Assembly: GCA_017475265.1 (NCBI GenBank)
Contig: JAFVFY010000051.1
Span: 1-64,000 of the forward strand
Direction: 5' to 3'
Origin: Prevotella sp.
GTDB lineage: Bacteria; Bacteroidota; Bacteroidia; Bacteroidales; Bacteroidaceae
DNA length: 64,000 bases
Positions 54,165 to 63,609 of the stretch are shown here, one piece after another. Under the pieces are notes generated by a model. It was not told the origin of the DNA. It made no database searches and saw only the letters and a program-made list of their open reading frames with translations. The translations under genes were made by a program, and so were the position numbers. Each line of letters opens with the position of its first letter. Within the stretch, counting starts at the first letter, position 1.

Positions 54165-55559
54165 ATGAAAAAAGTAACATCTTTATTCTTATTTGTTTTC
54201 CTCCCTCTGATGTCCAAAGCTTTCGTAGGTGATGTCGTGTTCAATGGCATCAAGTATTTTATTATCACCGACACACCGAGAGCTGAAGTAATAGCAAACA
54301 ATTATTCAGGCGATATCGTGATTCCTTCCACGATAGAATACAATGGTGTGGTATGCAATGTGACTAAGATAGGAGACAAGGCTTTCCAAAATTGCAGAGG
54401 CCTGACCTCCATTACGCTTCCTGACAGCTTGATGAGTATAGGTGAGTATGCTTTCGAGAATTGCCAAAGCTTAACCACCATAACCATACCCAACGGCGTG
54501 ACATACATCAACAAGTTTGCGTTCCAGTTTTGCAACAATCTGACCTCGGTCACGATCCCCCCAAGTGTTACTGAAATTGAGAAAGGTGCTTTCAATGAAT
54601 GTCACGGTTTAACCGCTGTTCATATTTCTGATTTGGAAGCTTGGTTTAAAATAACATTTGGTAGTGGAGCAGCTAACCCTATTAGTCAGGCACATCATTT
54701 ATTCTTGAATGGAGAAGAAGTTAGAGACTTAATAATTCCCAACAGCGTGACGAGTATAGGGAAATTTACTTTTTATAATTGCAGCAGCCTGACTTCAGTA
54801 GCTATCAGTAACAGCGTAACCTCGATTCTTAAATCTGCTTTCTATAATTGTTCTAACTTAACTTCTGTGACAATCTCCAGTAATCTGACGTATTTAGGTG
54901 ATTACGCATTTTCTAATTGTCATAGCCTTAAGTCTGTCGAGATTCCCAACAGAGTTATTACCATTAGTGATTATGCTTTTTCAGAATGTTATGCCTTAAC
55001 TTCCGCAACCATCGGTAGTGGTATTAAGAGCATTGGAAATGAGGCTTTTGGTCATTGCAATGAACTGGAAGATGTGTATTGCCTGGCAGTGAAGGTTCCA
55101 AACATAAATACTACTGCTTTTCAGGACTCTCTTATAGACCATGCCACTCTCCACGTGCCATATACATCATTAGAAGCTTATAAAACAACAGTTCCTTGGA
55201 ATAACTTCACGAATATCGTTTCCATAAACAACTTTGGTTCATCATCGGTGACCCCAAAGTGCGATAAGCCAACAGTCGTATTTAAGAATGGCAAGTTCAC
55301 TATTGAGTGCGCCACTCCCAATGCGACTTTCTCCAGCCACTTGACTGCGGATGTCGATGAGCACTACGAAGGCAACGAGGTGGTTATGAAGAATACAAGC
55401 ATCACCTATATACTCACCGTCTATGCTTCTGCCCCTGGATACGAAATTTCCGAGCCTACCGTTGTCTCCATAGCCATAGATAAGAGTGATATGAATTATG
55501 ACGGTTGGGTAGATGTTGCAGACATAGCCACCCTCAGCGACAAGATGGCAAGACAATAA
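54165..55559 (+). CDS. BspA-like leucine-rich repeat surface protein with dockerin-like end
   Basis: 464 residues from ATG 54165, giving the signal peptide KKVTSLFLFVFLPLMSKA. About nine LRR_5 (Treponema pallidum/BspA-type) repeats of 23-24 residues follow, each of the kind VTSIGKFTFYNCSSLTSVAI (about residues 60-330). Then comes a beta-domain (about 365-440), and a C-terminal DMNYDGWVDVADIATLSDKM that looks like a single dockerin-type calcium loop. BspA proteins bind host proteins or other bacteria. It stands alone and convergent to dnaE. The AT-rich codons differ from neighbouring genes, which hints at later acquisition. Confidence 0.88.
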   Translation: MKKVTSLFLFVFLPLMSKAFVGDVVFNGIKYFIITDTPRAEVIANNYSGDIVIPSTIEYNGVVCNVTKIGDKAFQNCRGLTSITLPDSLMSIGEYAFENCQSLTTITIPNGVTYINKFAFQFCNNLTSVTIPPSVTEIEKGAFNECHGLTAVHISDLEAWFKITFGSGAANPISQAHHLFLNGEEVRDLIIPNSVTSIGKFTFYNCSSLTSVAISNSVTSILKSAFYNCSNLTSVTISSNLTYLGDYAFSNCHSLKSVEIPNRVITISDYAFSECYALTSATIGSGIKSIGNEAFGHCNELEDVYCLAVKVPNINTTAFQDSLIDHATLHVPYTSLEAYKTTVPWNNFTNIVSINNFGSSSVTPKCDKPTVVFKNGKFTIECATPNATFSSHLTADVDEHYEGNEVVMKNTSITYILTVYASAPGYEISEPTVVSIAIDKSDMNYDGWVDVADIATLSDKMARQ

Positions 55560-55581
55560 TAATCATGCCTATAGTCGTGGG

Positions 55582-58500
55582 TTAGTTGATTTTGTAATCG
55601 AGGGCCTCTGTGCGCTCTATATAGTCTATGAGGTGATGCTTCACGTCCACCATCTTGTTTTGTGAGCGCAGCAGCACATGGTGCTTGCCAGTACTGTCAC
55701 GCAGCTGGATGAAGAGCTTGGTCTTGCCGGGATGCTCGGCGATGATTTCGCTCAGGTCGGCCACTATCTCGTCGTTGAGCTTATCGGTGTTCATCTGAAT
55801 GGTGATGCGGTCGATGGCTTTTTCCTTGACTGACTGCATGTACTCAATGTTTTGTATCTTCAGCTGTTTCTGGTCACTGTCGCGGAATCGCTGCTGCATC
55901 TTCGCGGTGATATAGATACTGGCACCCTCGGTGAACATGCCGTTCCAGCGTCCCCAGTCCATGCCAAAGAGGGCTAGCTCGCCACTTCCGTCGAAGTCCT
56001 CGATGGTGACGAAACCGCATGGCTGACCACTCTTGTCAAAACGTGTGCGCACGCCGGTGACGATACCTCCGAGGGTAACATCTTCTCGGTCGTAGAGGGC
56101 TACGGCTCGGTCGGCCAGCTCCTGGCAATGGGCGTTGCAAAGGTTGTCGAGTATTATCTTGTATTCGTCGAGGGGGTGGGCGGAGAGATAGATGCCCACG
56201 AGGTCGCGCTCCTTGTTCAGCCGCTCGATGTCACTCCAGCGCACGTCGGTCTTGGGAACGGGAGGCGTGGCAATCTCTATGCTGTCGAAGCCTCCGAAGA
56301 GGGAGTTCTGTGCCTCGGCCTTTGCCTGCTGGTACATTTGTCCGTAGCGCACGATGGTGTCGAGGAACGCCTCACCCTTGGCGTTCTCGGCGAAGTACAC
56401 CTCGCGGCGGATGCCGAAGCTGTCGAAGCCGCCGCTCAGGGCGAGCGACTCATAGCCCTTTCGGTTCAGGCTGGTGTTTGGCACACGCTGGGCAAAGTCG
56501 AAGATGTTCTTGTAGGGGCCATCCTTCTCGCGCTCGCGGATGATGGCTTCGGCGGCACCATCGCCAAGACCCTTGATAGCGGCCAGTCCGAAGCGTATCT
56601 CACCTTTCTTGTTTACACCGAACTTCAAGTACGACTCGTTGACGTCAGGGCCGAGAGTAGCGATACCCATCTGCTTACACTCGTCCATGAGCTTGGTGAT
56701 TTCCGTAATTTGGTCGCGGCGGCGCGTCATGATGGCGGCCATGAACTCAGCTGGATAATTGGCCTTCATGTAGGCCGTCTGGTAGGCCACCCACGAGTAG
56801 CAGGCGGCGTGACTCTTGTTGAAGGCATACGAAGCGAAGTCCTCCCAGTCTTTCCATATCTTGTCAAGCACAGCCGGGTCGTGTCCGTTCTTCTTGCCGC
56901 CCTCGATGAACTTTGGCTTCATGGCATTGACAATCTCAATCTTCTTCTTACCCATGGCCTTACGCAGGGCATCGCTCTCACCACGGGTGAAGTCGGCCAA
57001 CTGACGCGACAGCAGCATCACCTGCTCCTGATAGACGGTGATACCGTACGTATCCTTCAGGTACTTCTCCATGCAGGGAATGGGATAGGTGATTGCCTCA
57101 CGGCCATGCTTGCGGTCGATGAACTGCGGGATGTATTTCATAGGGCCGGGGCGGTAGAGGGCGTTCATGGCTATGAGGTCCTCGAAGACGGTGGGCTTAA
57201 GCTCGCGCAAGTATTTCTGCATACCGGCAGACTCGAACTGGAAGGTGCCTATGGTACGACCCTGCTGGTAAAGTTCGTAGGTCTTGGGGTCGTCGATGGG
57301 TATGTTGTCCAGGTCTACGTCGATGCCCAGCGTCTGCTTGACATTTGCGCAGGCCTCCTTCAACTCGGAAAGGGTCTTCAGGCCGAGGAAGTCCATTTTG
57401 ATGAGGCCAGTCGACTCAATGACGTGACCGTCGTACTGCGTGCAGTTGGTCTTGGTGTCCTTGAAGTCGGGGTCGTCGGCGGTGCTCACAGGCACCCAGT
57501 CGCTGATGGGATCGCGACAGATGATGAAACCGCAGGCGTGGATGCCCGTTCCTCGGACGGTTCCCTCAAGCATCTTGGCGTACTTGATGGTGTTGGCCAA
57601 CTGGGGGTTAGTGGAACTCTCGGCCTCCTGCAGCTCGCGTACGGCGCGTATGGCGTTCGTCAGGTTCATCTTCGGCGTCTTTCCGTCGACGTCGGGCAGT
57701 CGGTCGGGGATGGCCTTGCACAGGCGGTTCGACTCGGCCAGGGGCAGTTCTTCGACGCGGGCTACGTCCTTGATGCTGTTCTTCGTGGCCATCGAGGCGT
57801 AGGTGATGATGTGTGCGCAGTTCTCATGACCGTACTTGTCCTCCACCCACTTCAACACACGACCACGGCCGTCGTCATCGAAGTCGGTATCAATATCAGG
57901 CAAGGAAATACGGTCGGGATTGAGGAAACGCTCGAACAGCAGGTCGTATTTCAGCGGGTCTATCTTCGTGATGCCCAGACAGTAGGCTACCACACTTCCG
58001 GCAGCACTTCCACGACCAGGGCCTACCATCACGTCAAGCTCGTCGCGGGCGGAGTTGATGAAGTCCTGCACGATGAGGAAGTAGCCGGGGAAACCCATCG
58101 TTTTCATGATGTGGAGCTCGAACTTCACACGTTCCTCCACTTCCTGTGGCAATGGGTCGCCATAGCGGGCCTTTGCGCCTTTATAGGCCAACAACGCCAA
58201 GTAGTCGGCCTCGAACTTGATACGGTAGATTTTGTCGTAACCTCCCAGCTTGGCAATCTTCTTGTCGGCCACGTCGGCAGGTAGTGGATTCTCGCCGTTC
58301 TCGTCGGTGGTGAACTCACGGTAAAGGTCATCCTCGCTGAACTTCTTGCGCCATTCCTCCTCCGTGCCGAAACTTTCGGGAATGGGGAAGAAGGGCATGA
58401 TGGGGTCGTGGTCGAGCGAGTATATTTCCACCTTGTCGAGAATCTCCAAGGTATTGCTCAAGGCTTCGGGGATGTCGGCGAACACCTCGTTCATCTCCGC

Positions 58501-59307
58501 ACGGGTCTTGAACCACTCCTGCTTGGTGTAGAGCATACGCGTAGGGTCGTCGAGCTTCTTGCCCGTAGAGAGACAGAGCAGGTGATCGTGGGCCTCCGCG
58601 TTCTCCTCGTCTACAAAGTGCGCATCGTTGGTGCAGACAAGCTTGATGCCATACTCATGTGCCAGTTCTATCAAGACTTTGTTGGCCTGCTGCTGCAGGG
58701 GGAAGGTCTCGCGGTTGGCACGCAGCGAGGGGTCTTTCACCTCGTGGCGCATCAGCTCCAGGTAGTAGTCATCACCAAAGAGGTCCTTGTACCACTCTAT
58801 GGCCTCGCGTGCTCCGGCCATGTCGCCGTTGAGAATCTTCTTGGGCACCTCACCGGCAATACAAGCCGAACAGACGATAAGCCCCTCGTGGTAGCGCTCC
58901 AGGTCGGCGCGGTCAGTACGGGGACGCATGTAGTAGCCGTCAGTCCATGAGTTACTGACCAGCTTGATGAGGTTCTTGTAGCCCTTGTAGTTCTTCGCCA
59001 GAACGATGAGGTGGTAACCGCTCTGGTCCTGTTTACCGTTCTTCTGTTCCTTGGGGCCGTAGCGGGCAACGTACATCTCGCAGCCAAAGATGGGCTTGAA
59101 GGGTTCCAGCCCGTCCTTCTTACGCTGTTTGTTCACGCCGTTGCAGATGTCGTGGAACTCTTTGATGCCGAACATGTCACCGTGGTCGGTGACGGCCATG
59201 CCTTTCATGCCGTCTTTCACAGCCTTGTCTACCAGTCGCTTAATGCTCGACTGACCGTCGAGAATACTATAATAAGTATGTACGTGTAGGTGTATGAAGT
59301 CTTCCAT
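55582..59307 (-). CDS. dnaE: DNA polymerase III alpha subunit
   Basis: 1241 residues from ATG 59307 (EDFIHLHVHTYYSILDG). Main replicative polymerase. It has an N-terminal PHP domain (HLHVHTYYSILDGQSS, AVTDHGDMFGI). The Pol III palm carries the catalytic aspartates in VGPGRGSAAGSVVAYCLGI and LPDIDTDFDDDGRG. A helix-hairpin-helix block (GLAAIKGLGDGAAEAII) and an OB fold (VTLGGIVTGVRTRFDKSGQPCGF) complete it. The start is downstream of a TACCTTTGC box at 59340-59348; the TTG at 59343 lies within that box. A family C repeat makes up the 5' leader. Confidence 0.96.
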   Translation of the reverse strand: MEDFIHLHVHTYYSILDGQSSIKRLVDKAVKDGMKGMAVTDHGDMFGIKEFHDICNGVNKQRKKDGLEPFKPIFGCEMYVARYGPKEQKNGKQDQSGYHLIVLAKNYKGYKNLIKLVSNSWTDGYYMRPRTDRADLERYHEGLIVCSACIAGEVPKKILNGDMAGAREAIEWYKDLFGDDYYLELMRHEVKDPSLRANRETFPLQQQANKVLIELAHEYGIKLVCTNDAHFVDEENAEAHDHLLCLSTGKKLDDPTRMLYTKQEWFKTRAEMNEVFADIPEALSNTLEILDKVEIYSLDHDPIMPFFPIPESFGTEEEWRKKFSEDDLYREFTTDENGENPLPADVADKKIAKLGGYDKIYRIKFEADYLALLAYKGAKARYGDPLPQEVEERVKFELHIMKTMGFPGYFLIVQDFINSARDELDVMVGPGRGSAAGSVVAYCLGITKIDPLKYDLLFERFLNPDRISLPDIDTDFDDDGRGRVLKWVEDKYGHENCAHIITYASMATKNSIKDVARVEELPLAESNRLCKAIPDRLPDVDGKTPKMNLTNAIRAVRELQEAESSTNPQLANTIKYAKMLEGTVRGTGIHACGFIICRDPISDWVPVSTADDPDFKDTKTNCTQYDGHVIESTGLIKMDFLGLKTLSELKEACANVKQTLGIDVDLDNIPIDDPKTYELYQQGRTIGTFQFESAGMQKYLRELKPTVFEDLIAMNALYRPGPMKYIPQFIDRKHGREAITYPIPCMEKYLKDTYGITVYQEQVMLLSRQLADFTRGESDALRKAMGKKKIEIVNAMKPKFIEGGKKNGHDPAVLDKIWKDWEDFASYAFNKSHAACYSWVAYQTAYMKANYPAEFMAAIMTRRRDQITEITKLMDECKQMGIATLGPDVNESYLKFGVNKKGEIRFGLAAIKGLGDGAAEAIIREREKDGPYKNIFDFAQRVPNTSLNRKGYESLALSGGFDSFGIRREVYFAENAKGEAFLDTIVRYGQMYQQAKAEAQNSLFGGFDSIEIATPPVPKTDVRWSDIERLNKERDLVGIYLSAHPLDEYKIILDNLCNAHCQELADRAVALYDREDVTLGGIVTGVRTRFDKSGQPCGFVTIEDFDGSGELALFGMDWGRWNGMFTEGASIYITAKMQQRFRDSDQKQLKIQNIEYMQSVKEKAIDRITIQMNTDKLNDEIVADLSEIIAEHPGKTKLFIQLRDSTGKHHVLLRSQNKMVDVKHHLIDYIERTEALDYKIN

Positions 59308-59308
59308 A

Positions 59309-59337
59309 AAGAATTGAGAGTTGAGAATTGAGATTGG
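59309..59337. repeat. Family C repeat forming the dnaE leader
   Basis: Four units of GAATTGAGAGTTGAGA type lie between the promoter box and the ATG of dnaE, so nearly the entire leader is repeat. Confidence 0.75.
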
Positions 59338-59339
59338 CG

Positions 59340-59348
59340 GCAAAGGTA
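59340..59348 (-). promoter_or_regulatory. -7 box TACCTTTGC for dnaE
   Basis: Minus strand, 33 bp before the ATG at 59307. Confidence 0.72.
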
Positions 59349-59424
59349 CGAATAAAATGCGAACTGAACAAAAACGCTAACTTATTTTAGCATCCATACG
59401 CATTGTCGTTTCAGGAAAAATGCC

Positions 59425-59433
59425 TAACTTTGC
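59425..59433 (+). promoter_or_regulatory. -7 box TAACTTTGC for the GH2 gene
   Basis: Only 7 bp before the ATG at 59441, so the transcript is nearly leaderless. It excludes the upstream in-frame ATG at 59420. Confidence 0.65.
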
Positions 59434-59440
59434 CCCCGTT

Positions 59441-62101
59441 ATGCGACTGACTCTATTTTTTATCATCTGTCTTTTGTCATTTTGCCATGTAGCGGCGCAG
59501 TCCGTGGCCGGGCTTTTCCCTTTGGATGGTAGTGGCCGCGTGGTTTATAACTTCAACGAGGGATGGCGTTTCTTGCTTGGCGATGCAGAGGGAGCAGAAG
59601 CCGTAGATTTTGATGACAGAGCATGGCCTGTGGTTTGTGCTCCACATACTGTACAGCTGGTGCCCGCCGAGGCCAGCGGAGGACGCAACTATCAAGGGCC
59701 GTGCTGGTATAGGAAGCATTTCATTATGCCCAGCGACATGAAGGGAAAGCAGGTCGTGGTACATTTCGAGGGCATCATGGGTAAGCAGCAGGTCTACGTC
59801 AACGGACAAATGGTGAAGGAACATCTGGGAGGATATCTGCCCATCAACATCGACCTCTCGGCCTTTGACGTTAAGGCTGGCGATAGCTGTCTCATAGCCG
59901 TAAGAGCCGATAATAGCGACGACAAGAACTATCCTCCGGGCAAAAAACAAAGCCAGCTCGACTTTGCCTACCACGGGGGAATGTATCGTGACGTGTGGCT
60001 CTTGGGGCTCTCGCCGGTTCATATTACCGACCCTTTGGAACGTGGAGAAGTGGCAGGAGGAGGCGTGTTCCTGCATTATGATAATATCTCGGAAAAGAGT
60101 GCGGAGGTGTTTATTGATGTGGAGATCAAAAAGACCCTCCCCCGGCTCCACCCTGTAGGGAGGGGAGTAGTTACCTCTGAGGTGACTGCTACTATAAAGG
60201 ATGCGGAAGGGAATGTTGTAAAAACCTTGAAACAGAAACTCACGCTGCGTGAGGGGGAATGTAAAACAGCAAGGTTGAATACTACCCTCAAGAATCCTCA
60301 TCTTTGGAGTCCCGAGAGTCCCTATTTATATAATGTAGAACTAAAAGTAACTACTCCCCTCTCCCCTTGGAGAGAGGCTGGGGCTGAGGCCGATGGTGGC
60401 ATCATCCGCATGGGCATCCGCAAGGCAGAGTTCCGAGGCAAGGATGGTTTCTGGCTCAACGGCAAGCCCTATCACCAGCTTGTGGGAGGCAACCGTCATC
60501 AGGACTTTGCATACGTTGGTAATGCCTTGCCCAACTCTCAGCAATGGCGTGACGCCTTTTGGTTGAAAGAGGCTGGTATGGACATCATCCGTGCTGCCCA
60601 CTACCCGCAAGACCCATCGTTTATGGATGCCTGCGACGAACTGGGACTCTTCGTCATCGTGCCCACGCCCGGTTGGCAGTATTGGAACAAGGCTCCAGAG
60701 TGGGGCGAGATGGTTCATCAGAATACCCGCGACATCATCCGTCGTGACCGTAACCACCCCTGTGTGCTGATGTGGGAGCCTATCCTCAACGAGACCCGCT
60801 ACCCCGAGGACTTCGCCCTGAAAGCCCTTCAGATAACGCGCAAGGAGTTCCCCTACCCCGGCCTTCCTGTTGCTGCTGCCGACCTGAACTCTGCTGGGGT
60901 AAAGGAGAACTACGACGTGCTCTACGACTGGGCAGACAATGTGGATAAAGGCAATTATGACAATGTTGACAAGTGTATCTTCACCCGCGAATGGGGCGAG
61001 TATGTCGATGACTGGTATGCCCATAACGCCATCAACCGTGCTGCCCGAGGCTGGGGCGAGCATGCCATGCTTACGGCTGCCCTCTCGTTGGCTGATACCT
61101 ACGGGATGATGTATCATGGCCAGCGACAGTTCATTGGAGGCTGCCAGTGGCATCCCTTCGACCACCAGCGTGGCTATCATCCCGATGCTTATCTTGGCGG
61201 TATCTACGACGCCTTCCGACAGAAGAAATATGCCTTCGAGATGTTCCGCTCACAAATAGCAAATAGTAAATCGTCAAATAGTAAATCGTCAAATAGTAAA
61301 TTGCCTCATCTCTTTATCGCCCATGAACTGACCCAGTTCTCCCCTAATGACGTAACCATCTTCTCGAATTGCGACAGCGTTCGCCTGACAGCTCTCAACG
61401 GATGGAAGACAGCTACCCTACCCGTCATCCACGACCCTAACGGCATCCCCAATGCGCCCGTCACCTTTACCGGTTTCTGGGACTTCTGGAAAGCCCGAGA
61501 ACAGAGCTATACCAACCGCTCGTGGCAGAACGTGAAGCTGGTGGCAGAGGGGATTGTCGGCGACAGCGTGGTATGCCGTGTGGAGAAGATGCCTTCACGC
61601 CGTTCTACAAAGTTGCGCCTCTATGCCGACGAGATGGGCCGACAGCTTGTTGCCGACGGTAGTGACTTCATCGTCGTGGTGGCCGAGGTGACCGACGATA
61701 ATGGTAACGTGCGCCGCCTGGCACGTGAGAGCATCACCTTTACCGTAGAGGGTGAAGGCAGCATTATCGGCGATGCCTCGATAGGTGCTAACCCGAGAGC
61801 AGTTGAATGGGGAAGCGCCCCTGTGCTTGTCCGCAGCACCCACAAGGCAGGAAAGATTACCATCATCGCCCGTCCTACCTACGAAGGTGTGCACGCTCCT
61901 ACTGCCGACACGTTGACCATAGAAAGCATTTCCCCGCTGCTGCCTTCGTGCTACACAGAAAAGCCCACAACCCTCAAATCTCAACCCTCAACCCTCAACT
62001 CTCAACCCTCAAATCTCAAATCTCCCACTATGTCCGATGCCGAGCGTCGCCGCTCCTTGGAAGAGGTGGAACGTCAGCAACAGGACTTCGGAATTCAATA
62101 A
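59441..62101 (+). CDS. Glycoside hydrolase family 2 enzyme (beta-galactosidase-like)
   Basis: 886 residues with a signal peptide ([17 protein letters not shown]). A GH2 sugar-binding domain ([16 protein letters not shown]), an immunoglobulin-like domain ([18 protein letters not shown]) and the TIM barrel follow. The barrel has [14 protein letters not shown] and [20 protein letters not shown], with the acid/base Glu after Asn, and [12 protein letters not shown] with the likely nucleophile. A DUF4982-like beta region and an Ig-like domain complete it. Probably a periplasmic beta-galactosidase or related exo-enzyme acting on plant glycans. Several loops are repeat-derived (families A, F and C). 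Its stop is 8 bp from leuC. Confidence 0.9.
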   Translation: MRLTLFFIICLLSFCHVAAQSVAGLFPLDGSGRVVYNFNEGWRFLLGDAEGAEAVDFDDRAWPVVCAPHTVQLVPAEASGGRNYQGPCWYRKHFIMPSDMKGKQVVVHFEGIMGKQQVYVNGQMVKEHLGGYLPINIDLSAFDVKAGDSCLIAVRADNSDDKNYPPGKKQSQLDFAYHGGMYRDVWLLGLSPVHITDPLERGEVAGGGVFLHYDNISEKSAEVFIDVEIKKTLPRLHPVGRGVVTSEVTATIKDAEGNVVKTLKQKLTLREGECKTARLNTTLKNPHLWSPESPYLYNVELKVTTPLSPWREAGAEADGGIIRMGIRKAEFRGKDGFWLNGKPYHQLVGGNRHQDFAYVGNALPNSQQWRDAFWLKEAGMDIIRAAHYPQDPSFMDACDELGLFVIVPTPGWQYWNKAPEWGEMVHQNTRDIIRRDRNHPCVLMWEPILNETRYPEDFALKALQITRKEFPYPGLPVAAADLNSAGVKENYDVLYDWADNVDKGNYDNVDKCIFTREWGEYVDDWYAHNAINRAARGWGEHAMLTAALSLADTYGMMYHGQRQFIGGCQWHPFDHQRGYHPDAYLGGIYDAFRQKKYAFEMFRSQIANSKSSNSKSSNSKLPHLFIAHELTQFSPNDVTIFSNCDSVRLTALNGWKTATLPVIHDPNGIPNAPVTFTGFWDFWKAREQSYTNRSWQNVKLVAEGIVGDSVVCRVEKMPSRRSTKLRLYADEMGRQLVADGSDFIVVVAEVTDDNGNVRRLARESITFTVEGEGSIIGDASIGANPRAVEWGSAPVLVRSTHKAGKITIIARPTYEGVHAPTADTLTIESISPLLPSCYTEKPTTLKSQPSTLNSQPSNLKSPTMSDAERRRSLEEVERQQQDFGIQ
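60134..60172. repeat. Family A arm in the GH2 gene, left
   Basis: ACCCTCCCCCGGCTCC followed by AGGGAGGGGAGTAGTT: one GC-rich arm, translated as [13 protein letters not shown]. Confidence 0.66.
60349..60389. repeat. Family A arm in the GH2 gene, right and inverted
   Basis: AACTACTCCCCTCTCC followed by AGAGAGGCTGGGGCTGAGG: the inverted partner type of the arm at 60134. It is 176 bp away, with native GH2 sequence in between. Confidence 0.66.
61253..61304. repeat. Family F repeat in the GH2 gene
   Basis: Three units of AAATAGTAAATCGTC type, translated as [14 protein letters not shown]. Confidence 0.75.
61967..62026. repeat. Family C repeat near the end of the GH2 gene
   Basis: Eight units of CTCAAAT/CTCAACC type, translated as [19 protein letters not shown], just before the final 30 codons. 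Confidence 0.8.
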
Positions 62102-62109
62102 ATACCAAT

Positions 62110-63537
62110 ATGAAAACTCTATTCGACAAAATCTGGGATGCCCACGTGGTACAGAACGTGCCCGATGGCCCCACACAACTGTACATTGACCGTCTCTACT
62201 GTCATGAAGTAACGTCGCCACAGGCCTTCGACGGGATGCGACAACGTGGTCTGCGCTGTTTCCGTCCGGAGAAGATTGTCTGTATGCCCGACCACAACAC
62301 TCCCACCCACAACCAGGACAAGCCCATCGCCGACCCAGTAAGCCGCAAGCAGGTAGACGCGCTGGCAAAGAACGCGGCAGACTTCGGCCTGAAGCACTTC
62401 GGCATGTTCTCAAAGGACAACGGCATCATCCACGTCGTAGGCCCGGAGAAGGGTCTCTCATTGCCCGGCATGACCATCATCTGCGGAGACAGCCATACCT
62501 CGACCCACGGGGCTATGGGAGCAGTAGCCTTCGGCATAGGTACCACCGAGGTGGAGATGGTGCTGGCCTCTCAATGCATCCTCCAGCAAAAGCCCAAGTC
62601 CATGCGCATCACCATCGACGGACAGCTTGCCAAGGGTGTCACAGCCAAGGACGTGGCCCTCTACCTCATAGCACAACTCACCACCAGCGGAGCCACGGGC
62701 TACTTCGTGGAGTATGCCGGAGAGGTGGTACGCCACATGTCGATGGAGGGACGGCTGACCCTCTGCAACCTCTCCATAGAGATGGGCGCACGAGGAGGTT
62801 TTATAGCCCCCGATGAAAAGACATTCGACTATCTGAAAGATCGTGAGTATGCCCCCAAGGGCGAGGAATGGGACAAGGCCATAGCCTACTGGCACACCTT
62901 GAAGAGCGACGATGATGCCGTATTTGATAAAGAACTGGTTTTCAACGCAGAAGATATTGAACCCCGCATCACTTATGGAACCAATCCCGGCATGGGAATC
63001 GGGATAACAGAGAGTATCCCCTCAAATCTCAACTCTCAACCCTCAAATCTCAACTCTCAACCCTCAACTCTCAACTCTCAACCCTCAAATCTCAAATCCC
63101 TCGAATACATGGGCTTCAAGCCTGGAGAGAAATTGCTGGGCAAGAAGGTTGACTACGTCTTCCTTGGAGCCTGCACCAACGGTCGCATAGAGGACTTCCG
63201 TGCCTTTGCCTCCTTGGTAAAAGGTAGGCAGAAATCTCCCGACGTTGTTGCCTGGCTTGTACCCGGCTCATGGGCCGTCAGCCAGCAGATTCATGACGAG
63301 GGGCTCGACACCATCCTTCAGGAGGCTGGCTTTGAAATCCGTCAGCCCGGCTGCTCTGCCTGTCTGGCCATGAACGACGACAAGGTTCCAGCCGGCAAGC
63401 TCTGCGTGAGCACCTCTAACCGCAACTTTGAGGGGCGCCAAGGTCCCGGCAGCCGTACCATCCTTGCCAGTCCCCTTACCGCTGCCGCTGCCGCCATCAC
63501 AGGAGTCATCACCGACCCCAGAACCTTATTCATATAG
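62110..63537 (+). CDS. leuC: 3-isopropylmalate dehydratase large subunit
   Basis: 475 residues from ATG 62110 ([14 protein letters not shown]). Fe-S enzyme that isomerises 2- to 3-isopropylmalate in leucine synthesis. Cluster cysteines lie in [11 protein letters not shown] and [11 protein letters not shown]; other blocks are [12 protein letters not shown] and [16 protein letters not shown] 7-residue repeat ([25 protein letters not shown]) interrupts the loop before [20 protein letters not shown]; it is a translated family C tract. The open frame also extends upstream over the GH2 end, which is ignored here. Confidence 0.96.
   Translation: MKTLFDKIWDAHVVQNVPDGPTQLYIDRLYCHEVTSPQAFDGMRQRGLRCFRPEKIVCMPDHNTPTHNQDKPIADPVSRKQVDALAKNAADFGLKHFGMFSKDNGIIHVVGPEKGLSLPGMTIICGDSHTSTHGAMGAVAFGIGTTEVEMVLASQCILQQKPKSMRITIDGQLAKGVTAKDVALYLIAQLTTSGATGYFVEYAGEVVRHMSMEGRLTLCNLSIEMGARGGFIAPDEKTFDYLKDREYAPKGEEWDKAIAYWHTLKSDDDAVFDKELVFNAEDIEPRITYGTNPGMGIGITESIPSNLNSQPSNLNSQPSTLNSQPSNLKSLEYMGFKPGEKLLGKKVDYVFLGACTNGRIEDFRAFASLVKGRQKSPDVVAWLVPGSWAVSQQIHDEGLDTILQEAGFEIRQPGCSACLAMNDDKVPAGKLCVSTSNRNFEGRQGPGSRTILASPLTAAAAAITGVITDPRTLFI
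63018..63103. repeat. Family C repeat (7 bp units, 21 bp period) inside leuC
   Basis: About twelve units of CTCAAAT, CTCAACT and CTCAACC. Three units make a 21 bp period, so the tract gives a 7-residue protein repeat in any of the three plus-strand frames without a stop codon. Confidence 0.85.
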
Positions 63538-63539
63538 GC

Positions 63540-63609
63540 TCCCCCTTCATCCCCATTAAGCCCATTAAACCCATTCACCCCATAAAACCCATTCCCCCCA
63601 TCACCCCCC
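63540..63609. repeat. Family G repeat in the leuC-leuD gap
   Basis: Five to six units of CCCATTAAGCCCATTAAA type fill the 72 bp gap right up to the leuD ATG. Confidence 0.78.

Noticed and set aside
56128-58284. A long open frame on the strand opposite dnaE
   Set aside because: Its translation is low-complexity shadow sequence (Val, Leu, Gly rich) with no recognisable domain, and dnaE is certain on the other strand.
61807-62109. Upstream extension of leuC overlapping the GH2 end
   Set aside because: The extra residues have no family similarity. The ATG at 62110 gives the normal LeuC N-terminus, and the region is GH2 in another frame.
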